Shown here one piece after another: positions 1-7,684 of a stretch of DNA of 64,000 nucleotides. Origin of the DNA: Ornithinimicrobium pratense. GTDB lineage: Bacteria > Actinomycetota > Actinomycetes > Actinomycetales > Dermatophilaceae. The notes beneath the pieces are model-generated. The model did no database searches. It saw nothing but the letters and a program-made list of their open reading frames with translations, and was not told the origin of the DNA. The stretch's first letter is position 1; each line of letters starts with the position of its first letter. The position numbers were made by a program, and so were the translations under genes. Location of the stretch: the NCBI RefSeq assembly GCF_008843165.1, contig NZ_CP044427.1, forward strand, positions 3,475,412-3,539,411, written 5' to 3'.

Positions 1-1608
1 TAGGTCGCTCATCTGCGGCTTCTTGTCGGTGCGCTGCTCGGGACCACGGTTGAGCTGGGAGAGCGCGATAAGCGGCACCTCGAGCTCCTTGGCCAGGAGC
101 TTGAGCGCACGGGAGAACTCGGCGACCTCCTGCTGGCGGGACTCGACCCGCTTGCCCGAGCTCATCAGCTGCAGGTAGTCGACGATGACCAACTTCAGCC
201 CGTGCTGCTGCTTGAGCCGGCGGCACTTGGCCCGGATCTCCATCAGCGACATGTTCGGGGAGTCGTCGATGAAGAGGGGTGCGTCGGTGATCCGCCCCTG
301 GGTCTCGGCCAGGCGGGTCCAGTCCCGATCGCGCATGGTGCCCTTGCGCATGTTCTGCAGCGGGATCTCCGACTCCGCCGAGAGCAGGCGCATGGTGATC
401 TCGGTCCGGCTCATCTCCAGGCTGAAGACGACCGTCGGCATACCCGCCTTGATCGCCGCGGACCGGGCAATGTCCAGGGCGAAGGTCGAGTTGTGGGTGG
501 GGATCATCGACCGGCCGGCCAGGTACAGGTGGTCGGCGTTCGACACCTGGATGCAGCGCACCGGCACCGTGGCCACCGGCCGCACCTCCACGATGCTCCA
601 CGTCTGCTCGTCGAGTCCGCCCGCGCCCTGACCGCGCGCCACGGTCACCTCCGCGCTGCCCTGCCAACGCTCCCGCACGACGCTGGTCGTGACGACCTGC
701 GGCTCGCCGTCGATCGACACCTGCCACAGGTGCTCCTCGTCCGCGACGATGACCGAGCCGTCGGAGAACTCCACCTCGAAGCAGGGCCGGTCGAGCAGGA
801 CCTCGGTCGCCGCGACCACGGTCGTCGGCCGACCGTCGGCGCCGAGCACCTCCTCACCGACCGCGACCTCCCCCATCGTGGTCCAGCCCTGCGGGGTGGG
901 CAGCGGGGTGTCCAGGGCGAGCGCCTTGCCGACAGCCGGCCTGGCCGCCACGATGACCATCTGGCCAGGGTGCAGCCCGTTGGTGAGCTCGTCCAGGTCG
1001 GTGAACCCGGTCGGCACACCGGTCATCTCCCCCGTGGAACCAGCGGCGTGCTCAATCTCGTCCATCGTGGGCTCGATGAGCTGACCCAGCGGGCGGTAGT
1101 CGTCGCCGCCCCGCGTCTCGGCGACGGCATACACCTCCGCCTGGGCGGCGTTGACGATCTCCTCCACGTCACCGCCCGCGTAGCCGCTCTGCACGATGCG
1201 CGTGCCGGCGTCGACCAGACGACGCAGCACGGCACGCTCGGCGACGATCTCGGCGTAGAAGGAGGCATTGGCCGCGGTGGGCACCGAGGCGATGAGCTGG
1301 TGCAGGTATGCCGTGCCGCCCACCCGCTGCAGGTCGCCCCGCTTGGTCAGCTCATCGCCCACGGTGATGGCGTCGACCGGCTCCCCCCGGGCGTAGAGGT
1401 CGACACAGGCGGCGAAGATCGTCTCGTGGGCGGGGCGGTAGAAGTCCTGGGCGCGGACAATCTCGGAGCACTCGGCGATGGCGTCCTTGGACAGCATCAT
1501 CGAGCCGAGCGCGCTCTGCTCGGCGGCGACGTCCTGGGGCGGCAACCGGTCCTCGGGTCCCCCACCGGTGTCCGGAGGCCCGTAGACCTCCATCTCGCTC
1601 AGCGCCAT
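1..1608 (-). CDS. dnaB: Replicative DNA helicase DnaB, intein-interrupted, 3' end outside window
   Basis: Hexameric replicative helicase that unwinds DNA at the fork. Translation gives an N-terminal DnaB domain (MALSEMEVYG, LPPQDVAAEQSALGSMM), the linker region and the RecA-like ATPase start (TGFTDLDELTNGLHPGQM). The Walker A sequence ARPAVGK is followed by an intein, and the host sequence resumes with STFALDIARSA, so splicing would restore the canonical GKST P-loop. Walker B (LVIVDYLQLM) and the SQLNRGPEQR motif are present. The frame runs off the window edge at SDL, leaving about 391 host residues plus 145 intein residues visible. The ATG at 1608 follows a GGGAGG only 3 bases upstream; an in-frame ATG at 1593 is a weaker alternative. 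The gene is divergent from hsp20. Association with rplI, rpsR, ssb and rpsF is normal in actinobacteria, although here the Mrp operon and a MATE gene lie between. Confidence 0.96.
   Translation of the reverse strand, partial: MALSEMEVYGPPDTGGGPEDRLPPQDVAAEQSALGSMMLSKDAIAECSEIVRAQDFYRPAHETIFAACVDLYARGEPVDAITVGDELTKRGDLQRVGGTAYLHQLIASVPTAANASFYAEIVAERAVLRRLVDAGTRIVQSGYAGGDVEEIVNAAQAEVYAVAETRGGDDYRPLGQLIEPTMDEIEHAAGSTGEMTGVPTGFTDLDELTNGLHPGQMVIVAARPAVGKALALDTPLPTPQGWTTMGEVAVGEEVLGADGRPTTVVAATEVLLDRPCFEVEFSDGSVIVADEEHLWQVSIDGEPQVVTTSVVRERWQGSAEVTVARGQGAGGLDEQTWSIVEVRPVATVPVRCIQVSNADHLYLAGRSMIPTHNSTFALDIARSAAIKAGMPTVVFSLEMSRTEITMRLLSAESEIPLQNMRKGTMRDRDWTRLAETQGRITDAPLFIDDSPNMSLMEIRAKCRRLKQQHGLKLVIVDYLQLMSSGKRVESRQQEVAEFSRALKLLAKELEVPLIALSQLNRGPEQRTDKKPQMSDL
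490..924 (-). other. Class 3 (WCT) mini-intein in the DnaB P-loop
   Basis: A 145-residue protein intron inserted between GK and S of the DnaB Walker A motif. It begins ALALDTPLPTPQGWTTMG (block A), where residue 1 is Ala instead of the usual Cys or Ser nucleophile. Block B is DEEHLWQV with Trp67, block F is VPVRCIQV with Cys124, and block G ends SMIPTHN with Thr143, His144 and Asn145, followed by Ser+1 of the extein. Trp in B, Cys in F and Thr in G are the signature of class 3 inteins, which use the block F Cys as first nucleophile. No LAGLIDADG or HNH endonuclease fits in the roughly 50 residues between blocks B and F, so it is a mini-intein unable to home by itself. Confidence 0.93.
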
Positions 1609-1748
1609 GCGCCTCCCTCTCCATCCGATGACAGCCCCGATGACACCAGCGGCCACCGACAGACCCCGCCGGTGCGGGTCACGGCCGATCCCGCACGCGG
1701 GCGGTCGCCCCACCGTAAGCCGTCCCGTGAGGGAGCGCACCATCCTCC

Positions 1749-1824
1749 TGTGGACCGGGTGTGGACACAGGGTGGACGACGCGCAGGGGTGCCTGGGGAC
1801 AGATGTGGACATCCCTGTGGACAA
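1749..1824. promoter_or_regulatory. DnaA-box-like cluster upstream of dnaB
   Basis: Four TGTGGAC repeats at 1749-1757, 1760-1768, 1804-1812 and 1816-1824. Read on the minus strand they are CGGTCCACA, GTGTCCACA, ATGTCCACA and TTGTCCACA; the last equals the DnaA box form common in high-GC actinobacteria. They sit 140-215 bases before the dnaB start, inside the 413-base gap to hsp20 (1609-2021). Apart from these and the CIRCE element I see no gene in that gap. Whether DnaA binds here is inference. Confidence 0.6.
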
Positions 1825-1948
1825 GCCAGCAACTTCCGCCCCATCACTGCCCTGACCTGCGCATTCATCACTCACAGCCTGTGGAGGAAAAGTTCTCCCG
1901 GGCGTGTCGGCCAAGGCCGGTGGGAAGACTTGCACCCTTGATCGACGT

Positions 1949-1975
1949 TTGGCACTCTAGAGGTGAGAGTGCTAA
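1949..1975 (+). promoter_or_regulatory. CIRCE operator (HrcA) upstream of hsp20
   Basis: TTGGCACTC, nine bases, then GAGTGCTAA. This matches the CIRCE consensus TTAGCACTC-N9-GAGTGCTAA at 17 of 18 positions. It begins 73 bases before the hsp20 start and overlaps a plausible promoter (TTGGCA, 16 bases, GCTAAT), so HrcA binding would block transcription until heat shock. Confidence 0.92.
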
Positions 1976-2021
1976 TCGAGCACTCCACCAGCCCCAGGCT
2001 CAAGTGAACAAGGAGGACCAG

Positions 2022-2501
2022 ATGATGAGCCGTTTCGACCCCTTCCGTGACATGGAGCGCTTGATGTCTGAGACGCTCCGCACCCCTGCCAGCTCGGCGA
2101 TGCCGATGGACCTCTACCGCGCGGATGACTCCTTCGTCGCCAGGATCGACCTGCCGGGCGTGGACCCCGGCTCGATCGACGTCGACGTCGAGGAGCGCAC
2201 CCTGACCATCCGGGCCGAGCGCCACGAGCAGGAGGACGTGGAGCAGTGGCTCTCGCACGAGCGCCCTTCCGGCACCTTTGCCCGCCAGCTCACCCTCGGT
2301 TACGGCGTGGCCCTGGACCGCATCGAGGCCGGCTACGAGGACGGCGTGCTGACGCTGACCATCCCGGTCGCCGAGGAGGCCAAGCCCCGCAAGATCCAGG
2401 TCGCGCACTCCGCCGGCGGCAACCGCCTGAACGGCACCAAGGACGTGCAGGGCGAGGTCACCTCGCGCAACGACCACGCGGAGACCGCGCAGGCCAGCTG
2501 A
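2022..2501 (+). CDS. hsp20: Hsp20/alpha-crystallin family small heat-shock protein
   Basis: ATP-independent holdase chaperone of 159 residues, which binds unfolding proteins in the cytoplasm. The start MMSRFDPFRDMERL is typical of actinobacterial Hsp18/Hsp20 proteins. The alpha-crystallin domain covers about residues 26-130, with VARIDLPGVDPGSIDVDVEE and the GVLTLTIPV strand near its end, where the family carries the I/V-x-I/V contact motif. A strong AAGGAGG at 2010-2016 precedes tandem ATGs at 2022 and 2025; either could be used. The CIRCE element upstream indicates HrcA repression. The C-terminal 30 residues are polar and of no recognisable motif. It is a single-gene unit followed by a MATE gene 54 bases downstream. 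Confidence 0.93.
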   Translation: MMSRFDPFRDMERLMSETLRTPASSAMPMDLYRADDSFVARIDLPGVDPGSIDVDVEERTLTIRAERHEQEDVEQWLSHERPSGTFARQLTLGYGVALDRIEAGYEDGVLTLTIPVAEEAKPRKIQVAHSAGGNRLNGTKDVQGEVTSRNDHAETAQAS

Positions 2502-2555
2502 CGCCGGCCGGACCGCCCCACCGGGCCCACCCCGGCCCGGTGGCAGAATCAGCCG

Positions 2556-3899
2556 GTGACCACCGACGACCAGAGATCTCCCGCGCCGACCCCGGCGCGG
2601 GAGATCTTGCGTCTGGCCATCCCGGCCTTCCTGGCGCTGGTCGCGGAGCCCCTCTTCCTCCTCGCCGACTCCGCGATCATCGGCCACCTGGGCACGGCTG
2701 CCCTGGCCGGCCTCGGGGTGGCCAGCGCGGTGCTGCTGACCGCGGTCAACCTGTTCATCTTCCTGGCCTACGGCACGACCGCAGTGGTCTCCCGCAAGCT
2801 CGGCGCCGGGGACCACCGCGGCGCCATCAGCGCCGGCATCGACGGGCTGTGGCTGGCGCTGCTGCTCGGCGCCCTGGCTGCGCTGGCCACGGCGGTCTGG
2901 GCCCAGCCCCTCCTCGAGCTCTTCGGAGCCAGCCCAGGGGTGACCAGCGAGGCAGTGACCTACCTGCGGTGGTCGGCGCTCGGCATACCGTGCATGCTCA
3001 TCGTGCTCGCCGCGACCGGCGTGCTGCGCGGGCTGCAGGACACACGGACCCCGCTCATCGCCGCCGTGACCGGCTTTAGCGCCAACGCGGTGCTGTCCCT
3101 GGTGCTGGTGCACGTCGTCGGCTGGGGGATCGCCGGTGCGGCGATCGGCTCGGTGATCGCGCAGACCGGCATGGCGGTCTACCTGCTGCTCGTGGTCATC
3201 CGGGGAGCACGCCGCCTGGGCTCGGACCTGGCGCCCAGCGGGGCTGGGGTGCTCAAGGCGGCGCTGGGCGGCATACCGCTGCTGGTGCGCACGATCGCCC
3301 TGCGCGCCGCCCTGCTGCTCACCACCTGGCTCGCGGCCGGCCTCGGGGACGGCCCGCTGGCCGCCCACCAGGTGGCGATGACGGTCTGGGCGACACTGGC
3401 CTTCGCGCTCGACGCGCTGGCGATCGCCGCCCAGGCCCTCACCGGCAAGACGCTCGGCGCCGGGGACGTGCGCGGCACCCGGGAGACGACCCAGCTGATG
3501 GTGCGGTGGTCCATCTGGTTCGGCGTGATCCTGGCCGCGCTCATCCTCATCCTGCACCGCGTCATCCCCCTGGGCTTCAGCCAGGACCCCGACGTACGGA
3601 CCGCGCTGGCCGCTGCGCTCATCGTGGTGGCCATCGGTCAGCCGATCGCCGGGGTGGCCTTCATCCTGGACGGCGTCCTGATCGGTGCCGGGGACACCCG
3701 GTGGCTGGCCTGGGCTCAGACGCTCGCCACCCTCGCCTACGTCCCCATGGTGCTGGCGGTCTGGGCGTCCGGCGTCACCGGCGTCACCGGCCTGGTCTGG
3801 CTCTGGGTGGCCTTCAACGGCTTCATGCTCGTCCGGGCCCTGCTGCTGTGGGGTCGCGGTCAGGGCGATCGCTGGATGGTGGTCGGCGCCGAGCGCTGA
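2556..3899 (+). CDS. MATE family efflux transporter
   Basis: Polytopic membrane protein of 447 residues with about 12 hydrophobic segments in two homologous halves, as expected for MatE-type cation-coupled drug/metabolite antiporters. The early segment AEPLFLLADSAIIGHLGTAA and the matching one in the second half (about residues 240-290) carry the family pattern. The GTG start at 2556 has no Shine-Dalgarno sequence; CAGAAT at 2544-2549 lies six bases upstream and could be the -10 box of a leaderless transcript. It converges with mrpG. Substrate is unknown. Two Gly-Ile-Pro sites use the very rare ATA codon, inside the repeated GGCATACC motif. Confidence 0.9.
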   Translation: MTTDDQRSPAPTPAREILRLAIPAFLALVAEPLFLLADSAIIGHLGTAALAGLGVASAVLLTAVNLFIFLAYGTTAVVSRKLGAGDHRGAISAGIDGLWLALLLGALAALATAVWAQPLLELFGASPGVTSEAVTYLRWSALGIPCMLIVLAATGVLRGLQDTRTPLIAAVTGFSANAVLSLVLVHVVGWGIAGAAIGSVIAQTGMAVYLLLVVIRGARRLGSDLAPSGAGVLKAALGGIPLLVRTIALRAALLLTTWLAAGLGDGPLAAHQVAMTVWATLAFALDALAIAAQALTGKTLGAGDVRGTRETTQLMVRWSIWFGVILAALILILHRVIPLGFSQDPDVRTALAAALIVVAIGQPIAGVAFILDGVLIGAGDTRWLAWAQTLATLAYVPMVLAVWASGVTGVTGLVWLWVAFNGFMLVRALLLWGRGQGDRWMVVGAER

Positions 3900-3956
3900 C
3901 CCCGTGCCCTGCCGTGCTCGGTATGGCGTGCCGGGCGCCCTCGCTGCGGTGGCAGG

Positions 3957-4310
3957 CTAGTGGTGGTCGGGGCTCTGGTCGTGCTCTCGCCGGCCCAGGT
4001 GGATGTCGGTGGGGGCGATCTGACCGGTGCGGAAGCCGGCGCGGCCGACCATGTGGGCAGCGGCGGGGATGGTGAGCATCTGGAACAGCGTGATCAGCAC
4101 CAGCATGCCGACGTCCAGGCCCGAGCGGGTCCGCAGACCGACGCCGAGCATGACCAGGATGACCCCGAGGATCTGCGGCTTGGTGCCGGCGTGCATGCGG
4201 GTCAGGAGGTCGGGGAAGCGCAGCAGACCAATGGCGGCCGCGACGCAGAGCATTGCCCCCAGGAGCAGACAGATGAGCCCCAGGACGTCCAGCACGTCGT
4301 AGAAGTTCAC
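3957..4310 (-). CDS. mrpG: Na+/H+ antiporter subunit MrpG/MnhG
   Basis: Small membrane subunit (117 residues, three predicted helices) of the Mrp multisubunit cation/proton antiporter. The sequence LLRFPDLLTRMHAGTKPQ is the conserved MnhG/PhaG signature. The GTG start at 4310 overlaps the mrpF stop as GTGA, showing translational coupling; it is the last gene of the operon. The hydrophilic tail of about 25 residues is longer than usual. It converges on the MATE gene with 57 bases between. Confidence 0.92.
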   Translation of the reverse strand: MNFYDVLDVLGLICLLLGAMLCVAAAIGLLRFPDLLTRMHAGTKPQILGVILVMLGVGLRTRSGLDVGMLVLITLFQMLTIPAAAHMVGRAGFRTGQIAPTDIHLGRREHDQSPDHH

Positions 4311-4741
4311 GGGTGGCCTCCGCCGCGTCCGGGTCTGTGGTCGGGGGCGGCCCGATGGGCCCGGGCAGCGTGGGAGCGGCGCGGGCCGCGACGGGCCAAA
4401 CTGTGCCGGGGAGCGGGCGAGCCGCCCTCCTCGAGCCGGTCCGGTGCGGGCGCGACGAACGGGATGTCGCGGTCCCGGGCCACGAACCGGGCCACGGCGA
4501 CCGAGCCCATGAAGCCGACCAGCGACAAGGAGATCAGCAGGGGCAGGGTGGTCCAGGCGTCGGTGAGAGCCGCGTAGGCGCCTAGCGCGCAGACCACGAT
4601 GGAGACCAGCACGTCGGTGGCCACGACGCGGTCCAGCACGCTGGGGCCCAGGGTGATCCGGATCAGGCTGAGCAGGGCGGAGACGAAAAGCAACCCGCCG
4701 ATCGCCCAGGTGAGCCAGGTCTCGATGGTGTCGATGTTCAT
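4307..4741 (-). CDS. mrpF: Na+/H+ antiporter subunit MrpF/MnhF
   Basis: Subunit F of the Mrp complex, 144 residues. The first 90 residues hold three membrane helices with the family motif LGPSVLDRVVATD. The remaining 50 residues are Arg/Ala/His-rich and cytoplasmic, an extension not seen in the standard roughly 90-residue subunit. The ATG at 4741 overlaps the mrpE stop as ATGA. Confidence in the family is high; the tail has no assigned role. Confidence 0.92.
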   Translation of the reverse strand: MNIDTIETWLTWAIGGLLFVSALLSLIRITLGPSVLDRVVATDVLVSIVVCALGAYAALTDAWTTLPLLISLSLVGFMGSVAVARFVARDRDIPFVAPAPDRLEEGGSPAPRHSLARRGPRRSHAARAHRAAPDHRPGRGGGHP

Positions 4742-5424
4742 CGCGGCGTCTCCTCCTCCGGAGCCTGCGGACCCTCGTCGGGCCGCATCTCCTCGACCCG
4801 CTGCCCGGTCTGCTCCCTGACCTGGTCGGCCGTCTCGGACACGGGCCCGTGCCTGGTCGCCGTCCGCTGGGCCTCCCGGCGTCGGCGCGGGTCCAGCAGG
4901 GCCTCCGGGTCCGGGTGTAGGGCGCGCAGCACCCGCGCCTCCTGGGCGCGGATCCGCCGCCGCACCGCTTCTGCTTCCTGCCGGGTGCGCACGTCCAGGG
5001 CGTGGATGGTCAGCACCCGGGTAGCCGGGTCCAGCTCGATGACGACCGAGCCCGGGACGAGGGTGACCATCTCCCCGGTGAGCACCTGCAGCAGCTCGTC
5101 GTCGCCCACCAGCTCCATATCCATCACCACCCCGCCGACGGTCGGGCCCGGGCGGACCGTCAGCCAGGCGACCTGGAAGGAGGCGACGGCCAGGTCGTAG
5201 CTGAACCGGCTGATCAGCACGATCAGCCCCCAGGGACGAGGGCGCAGCCGCACCAGCACGTGCGGCAGCGGGAAGAGCAACAGCACGATGACCGCGACGA
5301 TCGCTCCGCCGACGACGGCCACCGGGGTGACCTCGCCCCAGAGCATGACCCAGACCACGGTCAGCCACAGCAGCGCCCACGGGGACATTCGCCACCGGCG
5401 GGGGGAAAGCAGACCTCTGATCAT
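4738..5424 (-). CDS. mrpE: Na+/H+ antiporter subunit MrpE/MnhE
   Basis: Subunit E of the Mrp antiporter, 228 residues. The core (about residues 15-175) has two to three N-terminal helices followed by the cytoplasmic part with RPGPTVGGVVMDMEL and the LVPGSVVIELDP/LTIHALD motif typical of MnhE. The C-terminal 50 residues are charged (RRRREAQRTATRHGP). The ATG at 5424 shares one base with the mrpD stop (TGATG), so reinitiation coupling is likely. Confidence 0.92.
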   Translation of the reverse strand: MIRGLLSPRRWRMSPWALLWLTVVWVMLWGEVTPVAVVGGAIVAVIVLLLFPLPHVLVRLRPRPWGLIVLISRFSYDLAVASFQVAWLTVRPGPTVGGVVMDMELVGDDELLQVLTGEMVTLVPGSVVIELDPATRVLTIHALDVRTRQEAEAVRRRIRAQEARVLRALHPDPEALLDPRRRREAQRTATRHGPVSETADQVREQTGQRVEEMRPDEGPQAPEEETPR

Positions 5425-6977
5425 CACAGCGACACCCCCGATCCGAGCACGGCCTCCAGGTAAGGGGTGCGCTGCACGAGGTCCACGGCAGCGCGGGTGG
5501 CCACCCCGAAGAGCGGGCCGGCCACCACGGTCAGGGCGACGCCGACCCCGACCAGCGCGGTCGTGGGTACCAGCACCCCGAGGCCAAGGGCCGAGTGGTG
5601 GCCCCCGCGCACCGGGCCCGCGCCGGTCAGCCCGGTCGCGTTCTCCGACCAGAAGGAGCGACCCCACATCTTGGCCACGGCATAGAGCGTGAGCAGGGAG
5701 GTGGCCACCGAGGCGACGACGACGGTATAGGCCAGCCACGACCCGTCGCTGACACCGGCCTGGATGAGCCCGACCTTGCCCAGGAAGCCGGTGAAGGGCG
5801 GGATGCCGGCCAGGTTCATCGCCGGGATGAAGAAGAGGACGCCAACGACCGGCGAGATGCGCGCGAGGTCGCCGAGCCGGGTGCTGTCAGAGGAACCACC
5901 CACCCGTTCCACCAGCCCGACCACGAGGAAGAGCGTGGTCTGGATGAGGATGTGGTGGGCCACGTAGAAGATCGCCGAGCCCAACCCATGCGTGCTGCCC
6001 AGCGCGATGCCGAAGAGCATGTAGCCGATGTGGCTGACCAGGGTGAAGGAGAGCATCCGCTTGATGTCGTCCTGGGCGATCGCGCCGAGGATGCCGACCA
6101 CCATGGTCAGCAGTGCCGCCCACAGCAGCAGGTCCTCGAACCGCGACTGCGGGAAGAGCAGCGTCTGGGTGCGGATGATGGCGTAGATGCCGACCTTGGT
6201 CAGCAGCCCGGCGAACACCGCCGTGACCGGTGCGGGGGCCGTCGGGTAGGAGTCGGGCAGCCACCCGGACATCGGGAAGACCGCGGCCTTGACCGCGAAA
6301 CCCACCAGCAGCATCACGTGCAGCAGCGCCGCCGTGCCCGGGGAGATCTCTCCCAGCCGCTGGGAGAGCAGGGCCAGGTTGACCGTGCCGGTCGCGCCGT
6401 AGACCAGGCCGATGGCCGCCAGGAAGATCATCGAGGACAGCAGGGAGACCTGGACGTAGGTGATCCCCGCCCGCACCCGCTCCAGGGTGCCGCCGAGGGT
6501 GAGCAGCACGAAGCTGGCGGCGAGCAGCATCTCGAAGCCGACGTAGATGTGGAACAGGTCTCCGGCGACGAAGGTGGTGGTGACGCCGGCGGCGAGCACC
6601 AGCAGCGAGGGGTGGAAGACCGGAAGGGGGGAGTGTCCGTCACTCTCGTCGTCGAAGCTACTGGCCCCCTGCCCGATGGAGTAGGCCAGGACCGCCAGGG
6701 TCACCGTGGTCGAGACGATCACCATGAGGGCGGAGAGCCGGTCCACGACCAGCGTGATCCCCTCGAACGGGGTCCACCCGCCGACGTACATCACCTGCGG
6801 GCCGAGGGTGTCCGCCGCCCAGAGCAGCACGCCGGCGCAGCCCAGCATGCCGATCAGCACGCACATGCTCACCACGCGCTGCACCCAGGTATTGCGGGCC
6901 GCCGCCAAGGTCAGACCGGCGCCGACCAGCGGCAGCAGCACCACCATCGGGACCAGCCAGGCGTACTCCGTGATCAT
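5424..6977 (-). CDS. mrpD: Na+/H+ antiporter subunit MrpD/MnhD
   Basis: NuoN/MrpD-like proton-translocating subunit of 517 residues with about 14 membrane helices. Conserved features include the helix with HIYVGFEMLLAASFVLL (Glu in TM5), the lysine helix VGFAVKAAVFPMSGWLP and the broken helix DDIKRMLSFTLVSHIGYM. Related to complex I subunits NuoL/M/N, but the operon context identifies Mrp. The ATG at 6977 overlaps the mrpC stop as ATGA. Confidence 0.95.
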   Translation of the reverse strand: MITEYAWLVPMVVLLPLVGAGLTLAAARNTWVQRVVSMCVLIGMLGCAGVLLWAADTLGPQVMYVGGWTPFEGITLVVDRLSALMVIVSTTVTLAVLAYSIGQGASSFDDESDGHSPLPVFHPSLLVLAAGVTTTFVAGDLFHIYVGFEMLLAASFVLLTLGGTLERVRAGITYVQVSLLSSMIFLAAIGLVYGATGTVNLALLSQRLGEISPGTAALLHVMLLVGFAVKAAVFPMSGWLPDSYPTAPAPVTAVFAGLLTKVGIYAIIRTQTLLFPQSRFEDLLLWAALLTMVVGILGAIAQDDIKRMLSFTLVSHIGYMLFGIALGSTHGLGSAIFYVAHHILIQTTLFLVVGLVERVGGSSDSTRLGDLARISPVVGVLFFIPAMNLAGIPPFTGFLGKVGLIQAGVSDGSWLAYTVVVASVATSLLTLYAVAKMWGRSFWSENATGLTGAGPVRGGHHSALGLGVLVPTTALVGVGVALTVVAGPLFGVATRAAVDLVQRTPYLEAVLGSGVSL

Positions 6978-7684
6978 CGCTTGCCCCCCTCAGGGTCGCT
7001 GCCCTGCGCGTCGCCTGAGGAGTCGTCCCGGCCGGGGCTAAGGTCCAGGCCGCGCTCGGCCCCGTCGGTGGACTCACCGGCGGTCCGCCCCGACGCGTCG
7101 ACCGTGGCCCCGCCGTCAGCGAGCCGCTCCTCGGCGACGTCCTCCGGGTCGACCGTGCCCTGGCCCGGTCCGCCCATCGCGTGGTCGTAGCGCTCGGTGG
7201 TGGGGGTGGCCGGGTCGCCCGGGATGCCCTGGCGGGTCGTCTCGTGCATCTTGCGCTCGGTGCGCTGGGTCTCGGCGGCGATCTCGTCGGCCCGCTCGCG
7301 GGCACTGGGGCCATCGATCTCGACGGCCTCGGCCATCGCGTGGATGCGCGCGGACTCGAGGTCGTCGACGACCAAGTCCTCGCGGCCCAGCTGCCAGCTG
7401 CGGTGCGCGAGAGCCAGGACGAAGGCGGTCATCGCCAGGGTGATGACGATCGCGGTGAGCACCAATGCCTGGGGGACCGGGTCAGCCATGGCCGTGTCCT
7501 CGGAGACCCCCACGATGGGGGGCGCGCCAGCGGGTCCCGAGCCGATGATGTAGAGCAGGTTGATGCCGTTGCCCATGAGCAGGAAACCCATGAGCGCACG
7601 CACCAGAGAGCGGGCCAGGAACAGGTAGACCCCGGTGCCGATGAGCACGCTGGCTACGACGATGAGCGAGAGGTTGGGGGTCAC
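6974..7684 (-). CDS. mrpC: Na+/H+ antiporter subunit MrpC/MnhC with long cytoplasmic tail
   Basis: NuoK-like subunit C of the Mrp antiporter. Residues 1-95 hold three helices with the MGNGINLLYIIGS and DPVPQALVLTAIVITLAM motifs, the latter diagnostic for MnhC/NuoK. The protein is 236 residues, about twice the usual size, because residues 100-236 form a hydrophilic acidic tail (EEVAEERLADGG-like composition) of unknown role. The GTG start at 7684 overlaps the mrpA stop as GTGA. Confidence 0.93.
   Translation of the reverse strand: MTPNLSLIVVASVLIGTGVYLFLARSLVRALMGFLLMGNGINLLYIIGSGPAGAPPIVGVSEDTAMADPVPQALVLTAIVITLAMTAFVLALAHRSWQLGREDLVVDDLESARIHAMAEAVEIDGPSARERADEIAAETQRTERKMHETTRQGIPGDPATPTTERYDHAMGGPGQGTVDPEDVAEERLADGGATVDASGRTAGESTDGAERGLDLSPGRDDSSGDAQGSDPEGGKR

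Noticed and set aside
202..1941. 579-codon open frame antisense to dnaB
   Set aside because: His/Arg/Gly/Asp-rich composition typical of the antisense of high-GC genes; dnaB and its intein fully explain the DNA.
1872..3557. 561-codon frame antisense to hsp20 and MATE
   Set aside because: Shadow frame across two unrelated genes and their regulatory gap; no family features.
5595..7190. 531-codon frame antisense to mrpD/mrpC
   Set aside because: Covers well-identified membrane subunits; composition of a shadow frame.
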